Shown one piece after another: positions 25,427 through 35,490 of a stretch of DNA of 64,000 nt. The translations under genes and the position numbers were made by a program. The stretch's first letter is position 1. The number at the start of each line of letters is the position of its first letter. The notes under the pieces are model-generated. The model ran no database searches. It was not told where the DNA came from and saw only the letters and a program-made list of their open reading frames with translations. Source of the stretch: Neptuniibacter halophilus (lineage in GTDB: Bacteria; Pseudomonadota; Gammaproteobacteria; Pseudomonadales; Balneatricaceae); assembly GCF_030295765.1 (NCBI RefSeq), contig NZ_AP027292.1:1860001-1924000 (forward strand), in the 5' to 3' direction.

Positions 25427-28318
25427 ATGAAGTGGCGCTATATCGGACTTATCACTGTTCTGGTTGCGGGAACCGCAAGCGCTGCTCCGAAGAAAGGCGG
25501 CTCTGGGGTCAGTATTGATTGCAGCAGCAGCGATTCGGGCGTAATTAACGAGCTGGTGCCGCAGGGCACGGCGGGGCCGATCCGTTATATCGAGGTGGCG
25601 GTTTTGGGCGAATCCGCAGTGGATGTGTCCGGCTGGCAACTCTGCACCAGCGATCAGGGTAAATCCCCCGACTGCCGGGGCTACGGCAGTGGCAATATGA
25701 TTGTCGGTGCCTTCGACAGCAGTAGCCAGACCTACGACAGCGGCATAACCTCGCACACACCCAAAGAGTATCTCAGTTCCGCTCAGACTCTCAGTTCTAA
25801 TGAGTGGGAGGTGCTGTTGCTGGATGGTTCAGGCAAGGCGCTGGATTATGCCCATTTCTGTAAGGACAGTTGCAAAAAGAGCACCTATTGGGAGGTGCCT
25901 GCTGCATGCACCAATGATCTGGGTGGCGGGGGAGATAACAAAGTAATTCTGGCGCGTATGCCCGATGGTGAAGGAGGCTTCGTTGAGGTCGATGACCCGA
26001 CGCCGGGCAGTAACAACAATGGTGAGCCGGATGCCGATGTAGATCACTACGCTATTAGCCACTCCGGTAGCGGAGTGACCTGTCTGCGGGAAACCGTGAC
26101 GATCAGCGCTCACGGTGACGCCAGCCACGGCACTGTAGATGCCGCGCAATCGGTCATTACGCTGTCCACCTCCCATGGCAAAGGCGATTGGGTTGGAATT
26201 GCCAGCGGCAGCGGCGCACTGGATAACGGCAGCGCCGGAGATGGGGTGGCAACCTACAGTTTTGCTGAAGGCGAGCAGAGCGTACAACTGCTGTTTGAGT
26301 ACATCGATCTGACCTCAGGCAGTGAAACTTTCTCCTTTAACGTGACTGACGGAACGTCAACTGAGACCAGTGGCGAAGCCACGGCGGCGGATGACCCGTC
26401 GATCACTTTCAGCACCGCGGAATTGAGGTTTGTTGACGCCTCCGGCAATGAGCTGATACCGACCCAGATCTCCGGGAAATCCTCCGCAGACTCCCCGTTT
26501 TCAGAGCAACTCTTTTTGCAGGCGGTCCGTGCTTCCGATGGCGATGCTTCGGTCTGTACGGCTGCTGTATCAGGCACCCAAACGATTCAGGTGGCCGCGC
26601 AGTGTCAGAATCCCGATATCTGTGTCGCGGGGCAGCAGTTGAGCCTGCAGAGTGATACCAATCCCGCTGTGGATATCTCGCTTAATTCAGCCTCTCCGGC
26701 AGTCCCTGCCAGTTACGCAGATGTGCAGATGAGCTTCGATGCCGAAGCCAAAGCACCCTTCCACTTCACCTACAGCGATGCCGGCCAGATACAGCTATAT
26801 GCCCGCTTTGACGGCTCGGAAACCGGTGTGGTTATGAGCGGTAGCTCCAATCTGTTTGTAGTGCGTCCCTTCGGCTTCGGATTCGGTCGGATCTATACCA
26901 CAGAGAAAGATAATCCGGGTGGTGATGAATTGTTTGGCGAGGGCTTTGTTGCAGCCGGACGCGATTTCAGTGTCGAGCTCAATGCCTATGCCTATGATGC
27001 TTCTGACGACGATGATGGCAGCGGAAACTTCGATGGTATTCCGCAGCCGGATGCAGATCTGTCAGATAATGCGGTAACGCCTAACTATACAGGTACTGTT
27101 CAGCTCTCAGTGTACGAATTTACCCCGCTGGGTGGGGTTGAGGGTAACCTTGATGGCGATAGCGGCTTGCTGCTGGATACCTACAGCAACCGAGCGGGAG
27201 CCTATGCAACTGCGGTGCTGCAATATGATGAAGTGGGCAGTATGACCCTGCGGGCAGATCACAACGACTATCTGGGCGCAGCCGATGCGGATATCAGCGG
27301 TTTCTCACCAAAAACCGGTCGATTCTATCCGGATCACTTCTTCCTCACGGACAAATCGCTGACCCTGAGCTGCAGTGGTTTTGTCTATATGCAGCAGCCC
27401 TATGCCAGTCTTGAGTATCGGGTGGAGGCCCGGGCGGCGGATGACTCCGTCACCGAGAACTACGATATTGCGCTCTATAACACCGATAACCTCGCACTCA
27501 CCGCAGAAGACAGTGATGATGGTAATGCGTTGAGCCGGATTAGCGCGGATGGCGCTTCATTGAGTGGCTGGACCGCAGGTGTCGTTGATCTGACGGATAA
27601 AACCTCCGGTGGTGGTGCCGATGATTCGGTCAGGACACTACGCTTTATCCGTAACGGTGGTGCCGAGGGTCTGGAAGATGGCCCGTTCAGTCAGGTGCAG
27701 TTAGGGCTGACCAGTACAGAGGTATCCGGTGGTTTCAGTGATGGGGTTCGGTTTCATGCGGATCAGCTGGATACAGATCCGGCCAGTGCGGGCGCCTGTG
27801 CGGGAAGTTGTACCGCCATCTCACTGGGTGATGAGCATCAGGCGCTCTATGGTCGCTTGCTGTTGCAGTCTGCGCATGGCCCGGAAACTCAGGATCTGCC
27901 GGTTCCGTTTGCTGTAGAGTATTGGAACGGCAGTCGTTTTGTGACCAATGGCAGTGACAGTTGCAGCCGGATACCCCTGTCGGATATCAGCTTTGACGGC
28001 GGGATAATCGCTGTGGATAACTCTTCACGTACCGTGACGGTGGGTGATGGTTCTACACTGGGTACGCTGAATATTGATGGCACGGATGCACTGGCAGGCA
28101 GCGGTGATTTCGGTCTGGTGTTCAGCGCACCGGGTGCCAGCGGCGGCGGTACCGATTACACCGGATATTTTCCGGTGGGAATCAGTTCACTGGATGAGTG
28201 GCTTCGCTACGACTGGAATCAGGATGGTGCGGCGGGTGATGTTACGCTGCCTGACGCGATCATCACCTTTGGCCGGGCGCGAGGGAATGACCGGGTGATC
28301 TTCTGGCGCGAGCCTTAG
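25427..28318 (+). CDS. DUF6701 (MshQ-like) secreted surface protein
   Basis: 963 residues with a Sec signal peptide (MKWRYIGLITVLVAGTASA). The N-terminal 180 residues form a cysteine-containing domain resembling a lamin-tail-type beta sandwich (IRYIEVAVLG, SGWQLCTSD). A middle Ser/Gly/Asp-rich beta region (210-330) leads into the DUF6701 domain, ending in its diagnostic tail EWLRYDWNQDGAAGD, FGRARGNDRVIFWREP. DUF6701 is the C-terminal part of MshQ, encoded at the end of MSHA pilus loci in Vibrio and relatives. No pilus genes are nearby, so this is an orphan copy; probably surface or pilus-tip associated. Confidence 0.85.
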   Translation: MKWRYIGLITVLVAGTASAAPKKGGSGVSIDCSSSDSGVINELVPQGTAGPIRYIEVAVLGESAVDVSGWQLCTSDQGKSPDCRGYGSGNMIVGAFDSSSQTYDSGITSHTPKEYLSSAQTLSSNEWEVLLLDGSGKALDYAHFCKDSCKKSTYWEVPAACTNDLGGGGDNKVILARMPDGEGGFVEVDDPTPGSNNNGEPDADVDHYAISHSGSGVTCLRETVTISAHGDASHGTVDAAQSVITLSTSHGKGDWVGIASGSGALDNGSAGDGVATYSFAEGEQSVQLLFEYIDLTSGSETFSFNVTDGTSTETSGEATAADDPSITFSTAELRFVDASGNELIPTQISGKSSADSPFSEQLFLQAVRASDGDASVCTAAVSGTQTIQVAAQCQNPDICVAGQQLSLQSDTNPAVDISLNSASPAVPASYADVQMSFDAEAKAPFHFTYSDAGQIQLYARFDGSETGVVMSGSSNLFVVRPFGFGFGRIYTTEKDNPGGDELFGEGFVAAGRDFSVELNAYAYDASDDDDGSGNFDGIPQPDADLSDNAVTPNYTGTVQLSVYEFTPLGGVEGNLDGDSGLLLDTYSNRAGAYATAVLQYDEVGSMTLRADHNDYLGAADADISGFSPKTGRFYPDHFFLTDKSLTLSCSGFVYMQQPYASLEYRVEARAADDSVTENYDIALYNTDNLALTAEDSDDGNALSRISADGASLSGWTAGVVDLTDKTSGGGADDSVRTLRFIRNGGAEGLEDGPFSQVQLGLTSTEVSGGFSDGVRFHADQLDTDPASAGACAGSCTAISLGDEHQALYGRLLLQSAHGPETQDLPVPFAVEYWNGSRFVTNGSDSCSRIPLSDISFDGGIIAVDNSSRTVTVGDGSTLGTLNIDGTDALAGSGDFGLVFSAPGASGGGTDYTGYFPVGISSLDEWLRYDWNQDGAAGDVTLPDAIITFGRARGNDRVIFWREP

Positions 28319-28334
28319 GCTGTTTGAAGCACAA

Positions 28335-28362
28335 AAAAAGCAGGCTCAGTGCCTGCTTTTTT
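28335..28362. terminator. Bidirectional terminator
   Basis: AAAAAGCAGGC pairs with GCCTGCTTTTTT around TCAGT. It serves the DUF6701 gene and the convergent ferredoxin gene. Confidence 0.9.
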
Positions 28363-28378
28363 CTGCGTTCAGATCGAC

Positions 28379-29196
<818 letters not shown>

Positions 29197-29338
29197 TTAG
29201 CAAATTCGCAAGTGCGGCATAGTAGCTGAATTGACCGGGGGGTACAAATACAATAATGGAATGTATTGAGCTCTGTCAGTTATAAAAAATTAATTTATTA
29301 TTACTAATAACTATATGCGGTATGGGGGTATTAAGGTG

Positions 29339-30592
29339 ATGGGCTGGAAACGGGTTGCGCTGATTGTGTTGGCTGCGGTGGGGTTATCGGGGTGTCAGGC
29401 GCTGCAGAAAGTGGATCAGGGGCTCTATCAGGTGGCTGAATCGGTCAGCGAACGGGACCGCGTGACCGGCCAGCGTACCCTGAGCATGGCTGACCGGTCG
29501 GCACAGATTGCCAATGGCAATGCGTATATCGAACAACTGATTGCTGCTGAGAAAAAAGCCGGCCGGCCTGTTAATGCTGCGGTAGATAAACAGCAGTACC
29601 AGCGTCTGGTACGGGTGTTTGACCGGGTGCATCAGATCTCCCACCTCAAAGATGAGCGCTGGCAGCCTCTGCTGATCCGGCGTGACAGCTTTAACGCTTT
29701 CACAACCGGGGGCACCTATATTGTGGTGCACTCCGAACTGATGGATACCCTGAAGGATGACGCGGAACTGGCGGCGGTGATCGGCCATGAGATCGCGCAT
29801 ACGGTGGCTAACCACGTGTATGAACGTCAGACACATGCTCAGGTCAGTGCTCTGGCGGGTTCCAATTCTGTTAGCCGTAGCGGATATCAGGCAGCCTTCA
29901 CCCACGAAAGTGAACGCGAGGCAGACCGGATAGGGATTCTCTACTCCGCCCTGTCGGGATACGACCCGATGGCGGCCAGCCGGATCTGGCAGCGCAAATA
30001 CACTGCTGAAGGGAATGCCCGGGCGCTGTTTCATCATGATCACCCGGTGAACGCAGAGCGTTATCAGGAAGCGCAGGCCGTAGGGCAGAAAGTGATGCCT
30101 TATTACCAGAAAAACCGGATCAATCCGAACGCTCAGGCCCTGCTGGATAATAATGTTCTCTGGCGCAAGAATAATGCAGAGGCGGCTGCAGGTGAGGGGG
30201 GGGGAGTCAGTGCTCTGCTGACCACGGCGCTGGGCGCATACGTGCAGCATCAGGGGGCGAAGCAGGAGGAGCTGCGTCAACGTCAGCAGGCACATTTTGT
30301 AAAATCGGTGGAGGCCGGGCTGAAGCTGGAATCCAGCCGTAAGGCTTCGGCTCAGAAGCTGGAAACCCGCTGGCGCTATGCGGTAAGAGGTCCGGTGCTG
30401 AAAAATCTGGTGATGGGGTTATATTTCAAACGCGACAATAAGGTCGAGCGCTACGTTGATCATGTGCCCGGTTACATTAAACCCGGACAGGTGTTCGCCG
30501 CCCGGTTTGAGCTCCCGCAGGGGGTAACGGTGGATGATCTGCAGAGATATGACGCGCGCTTTTATCTCGATGATGTTGAGCCTGCCCGTTAA
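29339..30592 (+). CDS. M48-family lipoprotein metalloprotease
   Basis: 417 residues from ATG 29339 (ATG 29315 is possible but adds eight residues before the signal). Lipoprotein signal with lipobox LSGC. The zinc site is intact: HEIAH in AAVIGHEIAHTVANHVYE and the third ligand Glu in HESEREADRIG. After the catalytic domain (about 70-270) comes a basic, Gln-rich C-terminal region of 130 residues. Likely periplasmic protease in envelope quality control, related to YcaL/LoiP. Confidence 0.92.
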   Translation: MGWKRVALIVLAAVGLSGCQALQKVDQGLYQVAESVSERDRVTGQRTLSMADRSAQIANGNAYIEQLIAAEKKAGRPVNAAVDKQQYQRLVRVFDRVHQISHLKDERWQPLLIRRDSFNAFTTGGTYIVVHSELMDTLKDDAELAAVIGHEIAHTVANHVYERQTHAQVSALAGSNSVSRSGYQAAFTHESEREADRIGILYSALSGYDPMAASRIWQRKYTAEGNARALFHHDHPVNAERYQEAQAVGQKVMPYYQKNRINPNAQALLDNNVLWRKNNAEAAAGEGGGVSALLTTALGAYVQHQGAKQEELRQRQQAHFVKSVEAGLKLESSRKASAQKLETRWRYAVRGPVLKNLVMGLYFKRDNKVERYVDHVPGYIKPGQVFAARFELPQGVTVDDLQRYDARFYLDDVEPAR

Positions 30593-30698
30593 AACGCTAA
30601 AAAATAACATGCTGATTCATATGTAATTTTTCTGTAACTTTATAACCCGGCTGAATTTATATAATGGACAGATATCAGTTTAGGTTTGGAATACCAGC

Positions 30699-31316
30699 AT
30701 GCCACGAAGGACCAAAGAAGAAGCGGAGCAGACACGCCAGTTGCTGCTCCGGACTGCACTCAGAATGTTTGCTGAGCAGGGCATTGCCCGTACCAGTCTG
30801 AAAGAGATTGCCAGTGAAGCAGGGATGACTCACGGCGCGCTCTACTGGCATTTCAAGAACCGCAGTGATCTGGTGGCCGCGCTCTATGAGGAGTGTCGTT
30901 TCCCGCTGGAAGATATCTATCTGGATCAACTGCAGTCTGCCCGTCAGGATGCGTTGCAGTCCCTCGGCGGTTTTCTGGGTGACTGGTGTAAGCGTATTCT
31001 GAATGATGAGCGTGCCGGTCATATCTGGCAGGTTTTCCATCAGGGAAATCAGCATCAGCCTGAGCTGCAGGCGTTAGAGCCGGTCATCCGTGAAGAGCGT
31101 GAGGAGTGGTTGCAGCGCTTGGCCAAAATCATCAAAAAAGCCCGCAAGCAGAAACAGATTCCGGGTAGTCCGGGTAAAACCGACCCCGTTCCCGCCAGTG
31201 CGCTGGCGATTGTTTATGGGGTCAGCGCCTGTGCGTTAAAGAGCCCGGCAGCGGTGAGCGAAAAAGCACAGATCAAATCACTGGTTCACAGCTACCTATA
31301 TGGGTTGGCAGCCTGA
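30699..31316 (+). CDS. TetR-family repressor (AcrR/TtgR-like)
   Basis: 205 residues. N-terminal TetR helix-turn-helix: RTALRMFAEQGIARTSLKEI, then EAGMTHGALYWHFKNRSDLV. The length and the C-terminal region (ERAGHIWQVFHQ) resemble repressors of RND multidrug pumps. No pump is adjacent; the RND pair in this window is 15 kb away, so the target is unknown. Confidence 0.9.
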   Translation: MPRRTKEEAEQTRQLLLRTALRMFAEQGIARTSLKEIASEAGMTHGALYWHFKNRSDLVAALYEECRFPLEDIYLDQLQSARQDALQSLGGFLGDWCKRILNDERAGHIWQVFHQGNQHQPELQALEPVIREEREEWLQRLAKIIKKARKQKQIPGSPGKTDPVPASALAIVYGVSACALKSPAAVSEKAQIKSLVHSYLYGLAA

Positions 31317-31367
31317 GGAACTTCATTTTTTCGACTGCAGAGCATCAGCTTTCCTGACTGTATGGCC

Positions 31368-31982
31368 TCAGCCTTCCCGACTGTAGAGCCGGTAGGTGAC
31401 CTGACCGGCTTTTTTCTGCCGTAGTTCCTGCCAGCCTGCCGGTACGCCGGGATCACCCAGTTCTGATTCCGTTTCCACATAGATCAGCGCATTGGCTGAC
31501 AGCATGTTCCGCTGTTCCAGCAGCTCACAGCAAGGGGCGACCAGTCCCTTGCGGAACGGCGGGTCCATAAAGACCAGATCATAACGTGGCTCAAGATCGG
31601 TCTGGCGACTGTTCAGCCACTGCACAACATCGGCCTGAATGACATCGGCATTCTGGCATTTCAGCAGGTGCAGATTGTCCTGCAGTTTTCGCGTGGTGGT
31701 GCTGTTCAGATCGATAAAGGTAGCACTGCCCGCATCGCGCGAGAGGGCCTCCAGCCCCAGTGCACCACTGCCGCTGAACAGATCCAGACATTGGGCACCC
31801 GGAACGGCTGTCTGAATCCAGTTGAACAGGGTTTCCCTGACCCGGTCGGGGGTCGGGCGCAGGCCCTCTTCCGGAATAAATTCCAGCTTCCGCCCACGCC
31901 ATTGACCCGCGATGATACGTAGATACGAGCTGGCTAACGGTCGGTTGCCGGTTTGTCTGCGTGGGGGATTTTTGCGGCCCAT
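31368..31982 (-). CDS. rsmD: 16S rRNA m2G966 methyltransferase RsmD
   Basis: 204 residues. SAM-binding LDLFSGSGALGLEALSRDA and catalytic motif IV DPPF in LVFMDPPFRKGLV. N-terminal RIIAGQWRGRKLEF is the conserved RNA-facing start. Methylates G966 of 16S rRNA. It lies 9 bases downstream of the M16-like gene, matching the rsmD-M16-ftsY order of Pseudomonas. Confidence 0.97.
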   Translation of the reverse strand: MGRKNPPRRQTGNRPLASSYLRIIAGQWRGRKLEFIPEEGLRPTPDRVRETLFNWIQTAVPGAQCLDLFSGSGALGLEALSRDAGSATFIDLNSTTTRKLQDNLHLLKCQNADVIQADVVQWLNSRQTDLEPRYDLVFMDPPFRKGLVAPCCELLEQRNMLSANALIYVETESELGDPGVPAGWQELRQKKAGQVTYRLYSREG

Positions 31983-31991
31983 ACTGATTCC

Positions 31992-33182
31992 TTAATTCCT
32001 GGGGGAGTGAAGGATGCGGATCTGCTGTTCGCTTTGCAAGGCCCGGCGGGCAATTTCACGAATCTGTTCCGGTTCCTGATCCAGCAGTTGCTGGCTGTAT
32101 TCCGCCATGCTGTCAGTTGGCAGGCCGTAGAAGGCGATCTGATTCAGGGCCTGCTGCTGGTTCAGTGGTTCGCGCATGCGCTCCTGCCATTCGGCGGCAA
32201 GCTGATTCTGGCTGTGCTCGATTAACTCGTCACTGATCTGTTGCTGCAGTTGTGCCAGCAGCGATTCAGGGTGTACCTGACTGCTGACGAGCAGCGCCCG
32301 GTAGCCGGCCTCTTGCAGTGCGGACCAGAGCAGACGGAACTGCAGCGGGCTGTTGCCGGGGTTGGCGCTCAGCAGATCCTGCAGTACCCGTGCGGCAATG
32401 CGTTCAGCCTGATAACCGGGGTCGATACGGGCGACGATCGTACTACCGAGCAATAAGCGATAGTGATCGCCGCTGCTGCTTTGCTGCTCTGAACTGGCGC
32501 TGATCCGGGGCATGGGTTGTGCTGCAACCTGCGGGCCTGTGGGTAACTGTTGTTGTACCTGTTCTGCCACCTCTTCGGCCTGCTCACCGCTGACCGCATA
32601 GCGAGGTGATGTAAACAACTGATGGTAGCGCGTCGCCAGCATTCCCAGCAGGTCGGCCCGGGTTTCTGGCTGTAACTGACGGAAAAACTGGTCGATCAGT
32701 TGCTGCTCCTCAGACTGGGATTGCAGATACTGACGTGCTTCGATTTTTTTCAGCGCTTCGTGCCAGCGAGCACTCTCAACCGGCTGGCTCAGATGTCGCC
32801 AGAGGTTTTTCAGATCAGGCACCGGCTGATCACTGGCCCAGCGCAGAGTGATTTCGATCCGGTCCTGACGGGGAGCCACGTTGAAACTGTATGCCGGGCT
32901 GGCCATTTGCTGCAGACGGGTTTGCAGAATCTGAGTCTTGAGTTGCTGTAACCGGCGCTGTTCAGGGTTCAGTGCAGCGGGTGTCGGCAGCAGGATGGCA
33001 AGGGTTTCAGGTTGCTCATGCATCTCCATCCAGTAGAGATTCCCGGACTTTGCCGCTTCAATCTCATAATATTCGACATCCCCGGGCCCAAGCGTCGAAA
33101 GCAGCAGAATCGCAAGCAGGCTGAACCACATCAGAGCACTGATATGTTTGCGGCTGAAAAAGGGGCGGTACTCATTTGCCAT
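31992..33182 (-). CDS. Degenerate M16-type peptidase homologue
   Basis: 396 residues from ATG 33182. A membrane anchor at the N-terminus (SALMWFSLLAILLLSTL) is followed by a periplasmic domain. By position it matches the M16 (insulinase-like) genes between rsmD and ftsY in pseudomonads. It lacks the HxxEH zinc motif, the weak similarity is to the noncatalytic M16 partner, and an active partner gene is absent. So it is either a nonenzymatic relic with a new role or a partner for an M16 encoded elsewhere. A GTG start at 33254 is less likely. Confidence 0.6.
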   Translation of the reverse strand: MANEYRPFFSRKHISALMWFSLLAILLLSTLGPGDVEYYEIEAAKSGNLYWMEMHEQPETLAILLPTPAALNPEQRRLQQLKTQILQTRLQQMASPAYSFNVAPRQDRIEITLRWASDQPVPDLKNLWRHLSQPVESARWHEALKKIEARQYLQSQSEEQQLIDQFFRQLQPETRADLLGMLATRYHQLFTSPRYAVSGEQAEEVAEQVQQQLPTGPQVAAQPMPRISASSEQQSSSGDHYRLLLGSTIVARIDPGYQAERIAARVLQDLLSANPGNSPLQFRLLWSALQEAGYRALLVSSQVHPESLLAQLQQQISDELIEHSQNQLAAEWQERMREPLNQQQALNQIAFYGLPTDSMAEYSQQLLDQEPEQIREIARRALQSEQQIRILHSPRN

Positions 33183-33295
33183 AAAGGGTAGTCTCTGGAC
33201 CAAATCACTGTGATAAGATACCAGACTTTGCGGCGGACCTGCTCTGTTTTCCACAGGTCTGCGTCCTGTTCAGAAAGCAGATGAAGGCCTGAGTC

Positions 33296-33433
33296 ATGCT
33301 GGATTTAGTTGACCTGTTTATCGCCAGAGGCTGGGACACCAGCTATATCGCATACACCTGCACCCTGATAACAGCCGTCGTGCTGGTAGCGGCCTATCGT
33401 TACCTGAGCACCGACGATGCTGAGGACAGATAA
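33296..33433 (+). CDS. Small hypothetical membrane protein (45 residues)
   Basis: ATG 33296 is preceded by GAAGG at 8 bases. It encodes MLDLVDLFIARGWDTSYIAY, then one hydrophobic helix (TLITAVVLVAAY) and a charged tail (RYLSTDDAEDR), stop at 33433. It lies in the gap before ftsY, on the same strand. The single-helix, charged-tail layout suggests a real small membrane protein, but there is no known family and coding evidence is limited. Confidence 0.45.
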   Translation: MLDLVDLFIARGWDTSYIAYTCTLITAVVLVAAYRYLSTDDAEDR

Positions 33434-33486
33434 TTTTTTGTATCAACCAGCGGCTGTTTGGGTCAGGCGCTGTATGAGGATCTTCA

Positions 33487-34794
33487 ATGTTTAAAAAACT
33501 GAAATCGATATTCGGTGGTGCTGCGGAAGAAGAGAAAAAACCGCAGGCGCAGTCACAGGATGTCGAGCAGGCAGAGCTGGCCGAACAGCCGGCTGAGCAG
33601 AATGAAACCGCAGTAGCAGAATCTGCTCCGGTTGTGGCGGAAGAGACGGCGGTTGAACCGGTTACTGAAACGGCAGAGGAAGTTCAGGTCGGGGAAGCGG
33701 TTGCTGAGGCTGATGAGCTGCCTGTCGAAGCGCCTGTTGTGGCAGATGTACAGGTTGCTGCGGAGGTAGCTCCTGAACCTGTTGAACCTGCAGTTGTTGA
33801 AAGCCCGGAGGTTCAGCCTGAGCCCGAACTGACATCGGTTGCACCGGTTGAGGTTAAAACCGAAACCAAAGAGGAGAAGAAAGGCTTCTTCGCCCGGATC
33901 AAATCCGGCCTGAGCAAGACCAAGGCTAACCTCACCGAACAGTTGGGCAACCTGTTTCTGGGCGCTAAAGAGATCGATGACGATCTGCTGGAGGAGATAG
34001 AAACCCTGCTGCTGATGGCCGATGTGGGTGTTGAGGCGACCACCGAAATTATCGAACGCCTGACCAACAAAGTCGCGCGTAAAGAACTGGGCGACCCGCA
34101 GGCACTGCAGGCTGCTCTGAAAGAGGAACTGGCGGGTCTGCTGCACCAGTCTGAACAGCCGCTTGAGATTCCGGTCGATAAAAAGCCCTATGTGATCCTT
34201 ATGGTGGGTGTTAACGGCGTCGGTAAAACCACGACGATCGGTAAGCTGGCGAAGCGCTTCCAGAGCGAAGGCAAATCGGTGATGCTGGCGGCGGGAGATA
34301 CCTTCCGGGCTGCCGCCGTGGAACAGTTGCAGGTCTGGGGTGAGCGGAATCAGGTGCCGGTTGTGGCGCAGCATACAGGTGCTGATTCGGCTTCGGTTAT
34401 TTTCGATGCTTTGCAGTCTGCGCAGGCCAAGGGGATCGATGTATTGATCGCTGATACCGCCGGGCGTCTGCAGAACAAAGATAACCTCATGCAGGAGCTC
34501 GAAAAGGTGGTGCGTGTGGCGAAGAAACTGTCACCTGAGGCTCCCCATGAAGTGATGCTGGTACTGGATGCCGGCACCGGTCAGAATGCACTGAGTCAGG
34601 CGAAAATCTTCAAAGAAAGTGTCGGTGTAACCGGCATCAGCCTGACTAAGCTGGACGGTACTGCGAAAGGCGGGGTGATCTTTGCGATCGCCAAACAGAT
34701 GGATCTGCCCATCCGCTTTATCGGTGTTGGTGAGCAGATTGATGATCTCCGCCCGTTCCGCTCCCAGGAGTTTGTCGACGCCCTGTTTGACTGA
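33487..34794 (+). CDS. ftsY: Signal recognition particle receptor FtsY
   Basis: 435 residues. Long acidic N-terminal A-domain (about 10-125, rich in Glu, Val, Ala and Pro), then the N and G domains. GTPase motifs: G1 GVNGVGKTTTIGKLAKRF, DTAGRLQN, TKLDGTAKGG, and the RAAAVEQLQVW insertion box. Docks SRP-ribosome complexes at the membrane. It leads the conserved ftsY-ftsE-ftsX-rpoH series. Confidence 0.98.
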   Translation: MFKKLKSIFGGAAEEEKKPQAQSQDVEQAELAEQPAEQNETAVAESAPVVAEETAVEPVTETAEEVQVGEAVAEADELPVEAPVVADVQVAAEVAPEPVEPAVVESPEVQPEPELTSVAPVEVKTETKEEKKGFFARIKSGLSKTKANLTEQLGNLFLGAKEIDDDLLEEIETLLLMADVGVEATTEIIERLTNKVARKELGDPQALQAALKEELAGLLHQSEQPLEIPVDKKPYVILMVGVNGVGKTTTIGKLAKRFQSEGKSVMLAAGDTFRAAAVEQLQVWGERNQVPVVAQHTGADSASVIFDALQSAQAKGIDVLIADTAGRLQNKDNLMQELEKVVRVAKKLSPEAPHEVMLVLDAGTGQNALSQAKIFKESVGVTGISLTKLDGTAKGGVIFAIAKQMDLPIRFIGVGEQIDDLRPFRSQEFVDALFD

Positions 34795-34830
34795 GGCGAA
34801 GCGCTGCAATGAACCTGAGGCGGAGCCTGT

Positions 34831-35490
34831 ATGATCAGCTTTGAAAACGTCAGCAAGCGTTATCCCGAAGGGCATGATGCCCTGCGTGATGTCAGCTTTT
34901 TCCTGCAACGTGGTGAAATGGCGTTTCTGACCGGCCACTCCGGTGCCGGTAAAAGTACCCTGCTGAAACTGATTATGCTGATGGAACGTCCCAGTCGCGG
35001 TCAGGTGATGGTGGCGAATCAGGATCTGGCCAGTTTTAGTCACGATGATATTCCCTACCACCGTCGCCGCATCGGTGTGGTGTTTCAGAATCATCAGTTA
35101 CTGTTCGACCGCAGTGTGTTTGCCAATGTGGCTCTGCCACTGCAGATCTCCGGTTATGAACAGGACGATATCGGTAAGCGGGTCAGGGCCGCGCTGGATA
35201 AGGTGGGTCTGCTGAGCAAAGAAAAGCTCAATCCGATTGCGCTCTCTACCGGTGAACAGCAGCGGATCGGCATTGCCCGGGCAATTGTACACAAGCCTCA
35301 ACTGCTGCTGGCGGATGAGCCAACCGGTAACCTTGACCCGACCCTCTCGGCCGAGATTATGAGCCTGTTTATGGAGTTTAACCGGCACGGCACCACGGTA
35401 CTGATTGCCAGTCACGATCTGGCGCTGATTTCACGTACCGGCCACCGTACATTGATTCTTGATCAGGGGAGGTTGCTGCGCGATGGCTAA
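34831..35490 (+). CDS. ftsE: Cell-division ABC transporter ATPase FtsE
   Basis: 219 residues. Walker A GHSGAGKST, signature LSTGEQQRIGIARA (Thr in place of the usual second Gly), Walker B LLLADEPTGNLDP, and switch His in IASHDLAL. With FtsX it controls septal peptidoglycan amidases through EnvC. Its stop overlaps the ftsX start by 8 bases. Confidence 0.97.
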   Translation: MISFENVSKRYPEGHDALRDVSFFLQRGEMAFLTGHSGAGKSTLLKLIMLMERPSRGQVMVANQDLASFSHDDIPYHRRRIGVVFQNHQLLFDRSVFANVALPLQISGYEQDDIGKRVRAALDKVGLLSKEKLNPIALSTGEQQRIGIARAIVHKPQLLLADEPTGNLDPTLSAEIMSLFMEFNRHGTTVLIASHDLALISRTGHRTLILDQGRLLRDG

